Below, piece after piece: positions 1 through 5,487 of a stretch of 5,656 nucleotides of DNA. The translations under genes were made by a program, and so were the position numbers. The notes under the pieces were generated by a model, which searched no databases, had not been told where the DNA came from, and was given only the letters and a program-made list of their open reading frames with translations. This DNA comes from an uncultured Bacillota bacterium (GTDB lineage: Bacteria; Bacillota; Clostridia; Oscillospirales; Oscillospiraceae): assembly GCA_937890735.1 (NCBI GenBank), contig CALACZ010000111.1:1-5656 (forward strand), in the 5' to 3' direction. How positions within the stretch are numbered: the first letter of the stretch is position 1; every line of letters starts with the position of its first letter.

Positions 1-145
1 CCCACAGGCTCAGACCGGCGGCGAAGAACAGCACGACCGCGATGAGGCGGACGAGTGTGGAATCCATCCCGAAATAGTGGGCGATGCCGCCGCAGACGCC
101 GAAAATTTTCTTGTCGATCGACGCGCGATACAGTTTCTTTTCCAT
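1..145 (-). CDS. PspC-domain small membrane protein, N-terminal part (cut by window edge)
   Basis: Reading leftward from the ATG at 145-143 gives 48 codons that run off the window: it starts MEKKLYRASIDKKIFGVCGG and continues through IAHYFGMDSTLVRLIAVVLFF. This matches the PspC family (phage shock protein C domain): a short basic KLYR-type start, the GVCGGIAxYFG core at about residues 16-26, a D-S-T-L-V-R-L segment, then a hydrophobic stretch from about residue 31 that is the start of a membrane helix. PspC domains are small inner-membrane modules linked to envelope stress in some bacteria; stand-alone copies in Firmicutes are mostly uncharacterised. The start is well supported by an AAAGGAG ribosome binding site 8 nt upstream. 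It lies 44 bp after the GH3 gene on the same strand, so it is probably the third gene of that operon. The C-terminus is not visible, so a fused extra domain cannot be excluded. Confidence 0.88.
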   Translation of the reverse strand, partial: MEKKLYRASIDKKIFGVCGGIAHYFGMDSTLVRLIAVVLFFAAGLSLW

Positions 146-153
146 GATCTTAG

Positions 154-160
154 CTCCTTT
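154..160 (-). promoter_or_regulatory. Ribosome binding site of the PspC-domain gene
   Basis: The minus strand reads AAAGGAG, 8 nt before the ATG at 145. It is the strongest Shine-Dalgarno sequence in the window and fixes the start of the truncated gene at the left edge. Confidence 0.85.
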
Positions 161-189
161 CAGCAAACACAAAAGCAAACGATCTTCTA

Positions 190-1518
190 TCATTCTGCCG
201 GCTGCGGCGCTTCGCTCAGCAGCCCAAGCTGAATTTTTACGTTCAAAATACGCAGCACGCTGCGGTCAATGCGATCCTCGGTCAGCACGCCGTCGGCGAT
301 GGCTTTTGTAACGCCGTCATACGCCCCTTGCAGATCCTGCGGCATGAGGATCATATCGACCCCCGCGCGCAGCGCGGCGACCGCTGCCTCGGCGGGCGTA
401 TAATTCTGCGTGATCGAGCCCATATTGTGCGCGTCGGTGATGACGACGTTCTGGAAATGCAGGGTGTTGCGCAGCAGCTCCGTGACGAGCTTTTCCGACA
501 GATCGGCGGGCGTATCGTCGCCGGTGACGGCGGGCACGGACAGGTGCGAGACCATCACAAAATACGCGCCCTTGTCGATCCCGGCGGAAAACGGCACGAA
601 CTCCGTCTGCTCGAGCTGCTCGAGCGTGCGGTCGAGGCTGACCGAGCCGTTATGATCGTCGGCGGTTGCCGTGCCGTAACCGGGGAAGTGCTTGAGGCAG
701 GCGGCAACGCCGCCGTCCTGCAGTGCGCCCACGCTGACCGACACCATCGACGCGCAGCGCTCCGGGTCGGAGGAGAACGAGCGCAGCTTCATCGGGTTTT
801 CGTCGCTGCCGGTGGTCACGTCCGCCACGGGCGCAAAATCGACATTGAAGCCCAGCTCGTGCAGCGACTGCGCCAGATCATACAGGTCGCCGTACAGCGC
901 ACTTGCGTCGCCGCTTGCGCCGTAGACGGACATATCCTGCAGCTGCGTCACGCCCATGGCGCTGTTGCTGCCCACGCGCGAGACCGTGCCGCCTTCTTCG
1001 TCAACGCCCAGAAACGGCGCGATGCGCGACGCGCTCTGCACGTCCGCCAGCAGCGACATGGTCTGCTCACGCGAGACGATGTTGCGCGCAAAGAGGATCA
1101 CGCCACCCACGGGCTTTTCCGCCAGCGCCTGCGTAAGCGTGTCGGAGCTTTCCGTCACGGCGTCCTCGCCGGTCAGCGCCTCGGGCGCGACGAAAAAGAG
1201 CTGCCAGAGCTTTTCTTCCAGCGTCATGGAGGAGAGGATCTGCTCCGCGAGCTGCGTGGACTGCGCGGCGGCGCTGGGTGTCTGCTGCTCCTGCGGGGCT
1301 TCGGGCGCGAGCGCGGCGGCGGGCAGCTCGCCCTCATACGCCTGCTCGCGGTCCGGCTCGACCGCCGACGGCTCGGAGGAAAAAACAGAGTCCGTCTGGA
1401 GCGTTTCCACATCGCCCGGCTGCTTTTTCGGCAGATTCCAGACGATGAGCGCCAGCGCGGCGAGCACCATACAGATGCACAGAACGATGACCAGGATCGT
1501 AACTGTCTTCGGTTTCAT
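190..1518 (-). CDS. Membrane-anchored glycoside hydrolase family 3 protein, NagZ-like beta-N-acetylhexosaminidase
   Basis: The 442-aa protein has a short basic N-terminus (MKPK), a hydrophobic segment at residues 7-28 with no clear lipobox, then a low-complexity linker rich in A, E, P and Q (about 31-90). This predicts a signal-anchored enzyme facing outside. The catalytic (beta/alpha)8 domain follows: start motif SSMTLEEKLWQLF (96-108), GGVILFARN (138-146), DEEGG (173-177), KHFPG (276-280), the Asp-His dyad D287/H289 in the mobile loop (KHFPGxGxxxxDxH spacing), and the nucleophile Asp362 in VITDAHNM. The Asp-His dyad is the hallmark of the NagZ branch of GH3, which removes terminal beta-linked GlcNAc, typically from muropeptides. 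No C-terminal second GH3 domain is present, which also fits NagZ-type enzymes. Translation probably couples to the upstream DUF1846 gene: its GAGGGGG ribosome binding site (1524-1530) overlaps that gene's stop codon. The exact substrate (peptidoglycan or another GlcNAc glycoside) is inferred. Confidence 0.93.
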   Translation of the reverse strand: MKPKTVTILVIVLCICMVLAALALIVWNLPKKQPGDVETLQTDSVFSSEPSAVEPDREQAYEGELPAAALAPEAPQEQQTPSAAAQSTQLAEQILSSMTLEEKLWQLFFVAPEALTGEDAVTESSDTLTQALAEKPVGGVILFARNIVSREQTMSLLADVQSASRIAPFLGVDEEGGTVSRVGSNSAMGVTQLQDMSVYGASGDASALYGDLYDLAQSLHELGFNVDFAPVADVTTGSDENPMKLRSFSSDPERCASMVSVSVGALQDGGVAACLKHFPGYGTATADDHNGSVSLDRTLEQLEQTEFVPFSAGIDKGAYFVMVSHLSVPAVTGDDTPADLSEKLVTELLRNTLHFQNVVITDAHNMGSITQNYTPAEAAVAALRAGVDMILMPQDLQGAYDGVTKAIADGVLTEDRIDRSVLRILNVKIQLGLLSEAPQPAE

Positions 1519-1528
1519 GCCCGCCCCC

Positions 1529-3013
1529 TCACTTGTGGTACAGCGTGTGGGACTGGTACACCGGCTCGTAGGTCACGTTTGCGCCCAGTTTTTTGAACAC
1601 GTTTTCGTCCACCGGCGAGAGAATGACGGACGAATGCACCTCGCTGCCGCGCAGATTGGCGATCTGTTCCATGGCAAGCTCTGCCGTCGGGTTCGTCAGC
1701 GCGCTCATGGATAGCGCGATGAGCACCTCGTCGGTGTGCAGGCGCGGGTTGGTGCTGCCCATATGCTCGACCTTCAGGTGCTGGATGGGCGCGAGGACCA
1801 TCGGCGCGATGAGGTTGACCTTGTCGTCGATGCCGGCGAGGGCTTTGAGGGAGTTGAGCAGCGCCGCGCACGACGCGCCCATGAGACCCGAGGTCTTGCC
1901 GGTGAGGATGCGCCCGTCGGGCAGCTCGATGGCAACAGCCGGCGCGCCGGTCTGCTTCGCCTTTTCCAGCGCCGCGGGCACGCAGCGGCGGTGCGACAGC
2001 TCCAGATGCAGATAGTTCAGCAGCATCTCCTGCTTTTGCAGCTCGCCGGGCTCTGCCAGACCCTTCCGCACGGCGGCGGCGGTGGCGTAATAGCGGCGGA
2101 TGATCTCCTGACACGACGCCTCGCGGCAGACTTCGTCATCACAGATGGCGAAGCCGACCATATTCACGCCCATGTCCGTGGGGCTCTTATACGGGCACTC
2201 GCCATAGATGCGGCGGAACATCGCCTCCACCACGGGGAATACTTCAATATCGCGGTTATAGTTGACGGTCGTCTCGCCGTACGCCTCCAGATGATAGGGG
2301 TCGATCATATTGACGTCCGCGAGGTCCGCCGTTGCGGCTTCGTAGGCGAGGTTCACCGGGTGCTTGAGCGGCAGATTCCAGACGGGGAAGGTCTCGTATT
2401 TTGCGTAGCCCGCGCGCGTGCCGCGGCGGTGCTCATGGTAGAGCTGGCTCAGGCACGTCGCCATCTTGCCCGAGCCGGGACCCGGCGCGGTGACGACCAC
2501 GACGGGGCGGGAGGTCTCGATATAGTCGTTTTTGCCGTAGCCGTCGTCGGAGACGATCAGCGGGATGTTGGAGGGGTAGTCCTCGATGGGATAGTGCCGG
2601 TAAACGGGCACGCCGAGGTCCTGGAGCTTCCGCGCGAACAGGTCGGCGGCGTGCTGCCCGTGGTACTGTGTGATGACGACGCTGCCCACATACAGCCCGA
2701 TGGAGCGGAACGCGTCAATGAGGCGCATGACGTCCAGATCGTAGGTGATGCCAAGGTCGCCGCGGCGCTTGTTCTGCTCAATGTGCGCGGCGTTGATGGC
2801 GATGACGATCTCGGCGTGATCCTTTAATTGCAGGAGCATTTTCATCTTGCTGTCCGGCTCAAAGCCCGGCAGCACGCGCGAGGCGTGATAGTCGTCAAAC
2901 AGCTTGCCGCCAAATTCCAGATAGAGCTTGCCGCCGAAGCGGCTGACGCGCTCGAGAATTTTCTGCGACTGGAGCTGGAGGTATTTTTCATTGTCAAAGC
3001 CGATTTTCTGCAT
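1529..3013 (-). CDS. DUF1846 / UPF0371 family protein
   Basis: The 494-aa protein aligns by eye along its whole length with the DUF1846 (UPF0371) family, which is normally about 500 aa. Recognisable blocks are the N-terminal MQKIGFDNEKYLQLQSQKIL, FGGKLFDDYHASRVLPGF (34-51), a glycine-rich P-loop-like APGPGSGK (176-183) followed by MATCLSQLYHEH, the ETFPVWNLPLKHPVNLAYEA block (207-226), DVNMIDPYHLEAYG (233-246), and a C-terminal domain with NSLKALAG and LHTDEVLIALS. There is no signal peptide or membrane segment, so it should be cytosolic. The molecular function of the family is not established to my knowledge; the P-loop-like motif suggests nucleotide or phosphate binding but lacks the usual Walker A spacing. 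The frame stays open upstream to 3436, but that extension crosses the promoter region and the divergent topoisomerase gene and does not resemble protein. The ATG at 3013 gives the family's usual N-terminus. First gene of the leftward operon. Confidence 0.95.
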   Translation of the reverse strand: MQKIGFDNEKYLQLQSQKILERVSRFGGKLYLEFGGKLFDDYHASRVLPGFEPDSKMKMLLQLKDHAEIVIAINAAHIEQNKRRGDLGITYDLDVMRLIDAFRSIGLYVGSVVITQYHGQHAADLFARKLQDLGVPVYRHYPIEDYPSNIPLIVSDDGYGKNDYIETSRPVVVVTAPGPGSGKMATCLSQLYHEHRRGTRAGYAKYETFPVWNLPLKHPVNLAYEAATADLADVNMIDPYHLEAYGETTVNYNRDIEVFPVVEAMFRRIYGECPYKSPTDMGVNMVGFAICDDEVCREASCQEIIRRYYATAAAVRKGLAEPGELQKQEMLLNYLHLELSHRRCVPAALEKAKQTGAPAVAIELPDGRILTGKTSGLMGASCAALLNSLKALAGIDDKVNLIAPMVLAPIQHLKVEHMGSTNPRLHTDEVLIALSMSALTNPTAELAMEQIANLRGSEVHSSVILSPVDENVFKKLGANVTYEPVYQSHTLYHK

Positions 3014-3050
3014 AAATTTCCCTTTCCCACGTCTGGTAGAATACGCTTCG

Positions 3051-3062
3051 TTTGTACACAAA
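3051..3062. repeat. Small inverted repeat TTTGT-AC-ACAAA
   Basis: A perfect 5-2-5 inverted repeat lies just downstream of the proposed leftward transcription start of the DUF1846 gene (about +7 to +18). The position would suit an operator, but the sequence matches no regulator site I recognise and could be chance in AT-rich DNA. Confidence 0.3.
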
Positions 3063-3074
3063 ATATCACAATAC

Positions 3075-3103
3075 AATATAGCGCCAAATTCGCTCGAATG
3101 CAA
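3075..3103 (-). promoter_or_regulatory. Candidate promoter for the DUF1846-GH3-PspC operon
   Basis: On the minus strand there is a -10 box TATATT (3080-3075, five of six to consensus), a 17-bp spacer, and a weak -35 box TTGCAT (3103-3098). Transcription would start near 3068, giving a leader of about 55 nt before the ATG at 3013. It sits in the most AT-rich part of the window. The -35 is poor, so the promoter may depend on an activator, or the true promoter may be slightly different. Confidence 0.45.
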
Positions 3104-3136
3104 CACCCGGCACAACGAAAAATGCGCCAAAATCGC
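3081..3136. repeat. Direct 13-bp repeats GCGCCAAAWTCGC in the divergent promoter region
   Basis: GCGCCAAATTCGC (3081-3093) and GCGCCAAAATCGC (3124-3136) match at 12 of 13 positions and start 43 bp apart, close to four helical turns. The first copy lies inside the spacer of the leftward promoter and extends into a 5-2-5 inverted repeat ATTCG-CT-CGAAT (3088-3099). The second lies about 44 bp upstream of the rightward -35 box. This arrangement suits a shared operator pair but no known regulator can be assigned. Confidence 0.4.
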
Positions 3137-3179
3137 ACGCGGTTTTTTGCGCGTTTTTACGAACGCCGGGCGGGGCTTC

Positions 3180-3208
3180 TTGACTTTACTGGCGGAAAAC
3201 GGTATACT
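3180..3208 (+). promoter_or_regulatory. Sigma-A type promoter of the topoisomerase B-subunit gene
   Basis: TTGACT (3180-3185, five of six to TTGACA), a 17-bp spacer, and TATACT (3203-3208, five of six to TATAAT). This is a strong housekeeping promoter by sequence. Transcription would begin near 3215, giving a leader of about 54 nt before the ATG at 3269. Confidence 0.82.
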
Positions 3209-3257
3209 AAAATCAATATAGTGGGCTTTTGTGCGAGCCACAGCCACAATATCATGC

Positions 3258-3263
3258 GAGGGA
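3258..3263 (+). promoter_or_regulatory. Ribosome binding site deciding the topoisomerase B-subunit start
   Basis: GAGGGA ends 5 nt before the ATG at 3269. Another in-frame ATG at 3254 lies upstream of this site and would place the Shine-Dalgarno sequence inside the coding region, so the ATG at 3269 is preferred. Confidence 0.7.
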
Positions 3264-3268
3264 AGCAA

Positions 3269-5251
3269 ATGAGCAAGCAGCAAACTTACGGCAATGACAG
3301 CATTTCGTCTCTGAAGGGCGCGGACCGCGTGCGCAAGCGCCCGGCGGTCATCTTCGGCTCGGATGGGCTGGAGGGCTGCGAACACGCGGTGTTTGAGATC
3401 CTGTCCAACGCCATCGACGAGGCGCGCGAGGGGCACGGCGATACGATCATCGTCACGCGCTACCTTGACCGCTCCATCGAGGTGGAGGATTTTGGACGCG
3501 GCTGCCCCGTGGACTGGAACGAAAAAGAGGGGAAATATAACTGGGAGCTCGTGTTCTGCGAGCTGTACGCCGGCGGCAAGTATGAGAATAACGCCGGCGG
3601 CGACTATGAGTTCTCGCTGGGCTTAAACGGTCTCGGCGCGTGCGCAACGCAGTACGCCTCGGAATATTTTGACGCGACCATCCGGCGCGACGGCTTTAAG
3701 TACAGTCTCCATTTTGAAAAGGGCGAGATCGTGGGTCAGCTCAAAAAAGAGCCCGCCGACCGCAAAAAGACCGGCTCGGTGTTCCACTGGAAGCCCGATC
3801 TGGAGGTCTTTACCGACATCGACATCCCGCTGGACTACTACCAGAGCACGCTCAAGCGGCAGGCGGTGGTGAACGCGGGCGTGACGTTCCGCCTGCGCAA
3901 TGAGACAGCGCCCGGAAAATTCGAGCAGACGGAATACTGCTATGTGGAGGGCATCCTCGACTATGTGCGCGAGCTGACCGAGGAAAAGTCCATGACCATG
4001 CCGCAGTTCTGGGAAGCCGAGCGGCGCGGGCGCGACCGCGAGGATAAGCCGGAGTACAGGGTGCGCATTTCGGCGGCGTTCTGCTTTTCCAACGCGGTCA
4101 ATCGCATTGAATACTACCACAACTCCTCGTGGCTGGAATACGGCGGCGCGCCGGACAAGGCGGTGCGAAACGCGTTTGTGTACGCCATCGACGCATATAT
4201 CAAGGCGGCGGGAAAGTATACGAAAAACGAGACGAAGATCTCATTCCAGGACATCGCGGACTGCCTCGTGCTGGTGACGAACTGCTTTTCCACGCAGACG
4301 TCCTACGAAAACCAGACGAAAAAAGCCATCAACAACAAATTCGTTCAGGAGGCGATGACGGAATTTTTCCGCAGCCGCCTGCACGTCTACTTCATCGAGA
4401 ATAAAGCCGAAGCCGACCGCATCGCCGATCAGGTGCTCATCAACAAGCGCAGCCGCGAGCGGGCGGAAAAAGAGCGTCTGAGCATCAAAAAGAAGCTCAC
4501 CGGCAATCTCGATATTGCAAACCGTGTGCAGAAATTTGTGGACTGCCGCACGAAGGACGTGGAAAAGCGCGAAATTTACATTGTGGAGGGCGACTCCGCG
4601 CTCGGCTCGGTCAAGCTCTCGCGCGACGCGGAATTTCAGGGCATCATGCCCGTGCGCGGCAAAATTTTAAACTGCCTGAAGGCAGACTATGAGCGCATTT
4701 TCAAGTCTGATATTATCACCGATCTCATCCGCGTGCTCGGCTGCGGCGTGGAGGTGCAGACGAAAAAAAGCAAGGACCTGTCCGCGTTCGACCTTGCGAA
4801 CCTGCGCTGGAGCAAGGTCATCCTCTGCACCGACGCCGACGTGGACGGCTACCAGATCAGGACGCTGATTTTAACCATGATCTACCGCCTCTGCCCCACG
4901 CTCATCGAGCAGGGCTATGTGTATATCGCGGAGTCGCCGCTGTATGAGATCGGCTGCAGGGACAAGACGTGGTTTGCCTACAACGAGGCGGAAAAGGCCG
5001 CCATTCTCAAGGAGCTGGAGGGTAAAAAGGTCACGGTCAGCCGCTCGAAGGGTCTTGGCGAAAACGACCCGGAGATGATGTGGATGACCACCATGAACCC
5101 CGCTACCCGCCGCCTCATCCGCGTCATGCCCGAGGACATGGCGCTCACGCAGCAGATGTTCGAGCTGCTGCTGGGCGATAATCTGACGGGAAGAAAAGAC
5201 CATATCGCGGAGAACGGATATAAATATCTGGATCAGCTCGATGTATCGTAA
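3269..5251 (+). CDS. parE: Divergent type II DNA topoisomerase subunit B (GyrB/ParE family; topoisomerase IV-like)
   Basis: The 660-aa protein is the ATPase and Toprim subunit of an ATP-dependent type II topoisomerase that passes one DNA duplex through another. GHKL ATPase domain: VRKRP (21-25), the catalytic base Glu43 and Mg-binding Asn47 in EILSNAIDEA, DFGRG (74-78) with nucleotide-binding Asp74, AGGKY (101-105), and the ATP lid ending GLNGLG (118-123). Transducer domain: NQTKK (348-352) carrying the switch lysine Lys351. Toprim domain: EGDS with Glu440, PVRGKILN (461-468), and the metal-binding DADVDG triad Asp522/524/526. The C-terminus has SKGLGE (593-598) and the closing LLGDN/GRKDHI block. 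All catalytic residues are kept, but many flanking invariant positions differ from classical GyrB and ParE. The 660-aa size is close to subunits without the proteobacterial GyrB insertion. The GyrA/ParC-type partner follows on the same strand. The symbol parE is provisional: subtype cannot be settled by eye, and no dnaA/recF context suggests the main gyrB locus. Confidence 0.93.
   Translation: MSKQQTYGNDSISSLKGADRVRKRPAVIFGSDGLEGCEHAVFEILSNAIDEAREGHGDTIIVTRYLDRSIEVEDFGRGCPVDWNEKEGKYNWELVFCELYAGGKYENNAGGDYEFSLGLNGLGACATQYASEYFDATIRRDGFKYSLHFEKGEIVGQLKKEPADRKKTGSVFHWKPDLEVFTDIDIPLDYYQSTLKRQAVVNAGVTFRLRNETAPGKFEQTEYCYVEGILDYVRELTEEKSMTMPQFWEAERRGRDREDKPEYRVRISAAFCFSNAVNRIEYYHNSSWLEYGGAPDKAVRNAFVYAIDAYIKAAGKYTKNETKISFQDIADCLVLVTNCFSTQTSYENQTKKAINNKFVQEAMTEFFRSRLHVYFIENKAEADRIADQVLINKRSRERAEKERLSIKKKLTGNLDIANRVQKFVDCRTKDVEKREIYIVEGDSALGSVKLSRDAEFQGIMPVRGKILNCLKADYERIFKSDIITDLIRVLGCGVEVQTKKSKDLSAFDLANLRWSKVILCTDADVDGYQIRTLILTMIYRLCPTLIEQGYVYIAESPLYEIGCRDKTWFAYNEAEKAAILKELEGKKVTVSRSKGLGENDPEMMWMTTMNPATRRLIRVMPEDMALTQQMFELLLGDNLTGRKDHIAENGYKYLDQLDVS
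5242..5251. repeat. 10-bp direct repeat TGTATCGTAA, left copy
   Basis: Identical to 5460-5469. This copy covers the last codons and the TAA stop of the topoisomerase B-subunit gene. With the right copy it brackets the inverted-repeat element, as a target-site duplication would. Confidence 0.6.
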
Positions 5252-5274
5252 AACCGCAGCATTTCCCGACAAGC

Positions 5275-5301
5275 CGTAGGGGAGGGGTTCTACCCCTCCC
5301 G
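5275..5301 (+). repeat. Left palindromic arm (GGGAGGGG hairpin)
   Basis: GGGAGGGG (5280-5287) pairs perfectly with CCCCTCCC (5293-5300); T5288-A5292 can add a ninth pair, leaving a TCT loop. It has no following T-tract on either strand, so it is not a standard intrinsic terminator. Confidence 0.8.
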
Positions 5302-5372
5302 CGCGGAAGAATGCCGCAAACCAGGAATGTACTAATGCGAAATGGTATGCCCCTACAGAACACGGTACGTTT

Positions 5373-5402
5373 GCGCCGGCGTGTGTGCAATTTTGCCGGT
5401 GC
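5373..5402 (+). repeat. Central hairpin GCGCCGGC / GCCGGTGC
   Basis: GCGCCGGC (5373-5380) pairs with GCCGGTGC (5395-5402) over 8 bp with one G-T wobble and a 14-nt loop. It lies between the two G-rich arms. Its role is unknown; in RNA it could form independently of them. Confidence 0.55.
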
Positions 5403-5409
5403 GATCTGC

Positions 5410-5436
5410 CGGGAGGGGCAGAGCCCCTCCCCTACG
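5410..5436 (-). repeat. Right palindromic arm, inverted copy of 5275-5301
   Basis: GGGAGGGGC (5411-5419) pairs with GCCCCTCCC (5423-5431) around an AGA loop. In reverse complement it equals the left arm at 25 of 27 bases. Both differences fall on one base pair of the stem: T-A in the left arm and C-G in the right. The arm ends 51 nt before the ATG of the downstream gene. Confidence 0.8.
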
Positions 5437-5459
5437 CAAATGTGGGGGATTCTGCGAGC

Positions 5460-5469
5460 TGTATCGTAA
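5460..5469. repeat. 10-bp direct repeat TGTATCGTAA, right copy
   Basis: Identical to 5242-5251 and located 18 bp before the start of the A-subunit gene, just upstream of its AAGGA ribosome binding site (5474-5478). Confidence 0.6.
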
Positions 5470-5487
5470 TTTGAAGGATGAATCATC

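Larger units (their letters stand above)
5252..5459. mobile_element. Candidate MITE/REP-like palindromic insertion between the topoisomerase genes
   Basis: This 208-bp non-coding stretch is bracketed by a perfect 10-bp direct repeat. Its two halves are inverted copies: an outer weakly matching arm (5255-5267 against 5456-5444, sharing CGCAG, AT and CCC in register), then a 27-bp palindrome arm on each side (5275-5301 and 5410-5436, 25 of 27 matching in inverse orientation), each exactly 23 bp from the direct-repeat edge. The centre has a third hairpin (5373-5402) and another CCCCTAC (5350-5356) that could pair with GTAGGGG at 5276-5282, suggesting a nested 81-bp sub-unit. No credible coding sequence lies inside, so it would be non-autonomous. 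It may instead be a structured regulatory spacer. Genome-wide copies would decide. Confidence 0.45.

Noticed and set aside
328..1596. Long open frame on the plus strand opposite the GH3 gene (422 codons)
   Set aside because: Its translation is extremely rich in Arg, His and Gly with no recognisable domain; it is the antisense shadow of a GC-rich gene with clear GH3 motifs on the other strand.
1736..2827. Long open frame on the plus strand opposite the DUF1846 gene (363 codons)
   Set aside because: The composition (many V, D, G, R, H) is typical of antisense reading of codon-biased DNA, and no ribosome binding site or family motif is seen.
3134..3158. Terminator-like CGCG...CGCG stem followed by TTTTT
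   Set aside because: Only four pairs can form and the position, upstream of the rightward promoter and behind the leftward one, serves no gene end.
3165..3175. Possible LexA-type half site (CGAACG) near the rightward promoter
   Set aside because: The second half of the dyad (GTTCG-like) is absent, so an SOS box cannot be supported.
2828..3268. Upstream in-frame extension of the topoisomerase B-subunit gene
   Set aside because: It would include the antisense of DUF1846 and the whole promoter. The promoter at 3180-3208 and the GAGGGA site at 3258-3263 place the start at 3269.
3014..3436. Upstream in-frame extension of the DUF1846 gene
   Set aside because: It runs through the AT-rich promoter region and antisense to the topoisomerase start. 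The family N-terminus begins at 3013, so the open frame is fortuitous.
5280..5300. Intrinsic terminator after the B-subunit gene
   Set aside because: The stem is strong but is followed by GCGCGGAAG and not a T-tract on the plus strand, and by CTACGGCTT on the minus strand. The second hairpin also lacks one.
5252..5487. CRISPR array or riboswitch in the topoisomerase gene gap
   Set aside because: There are no regularly spaced direct repeats with unique spacers, and no riboswitch core I recognise; the repeats are inverted and only two.
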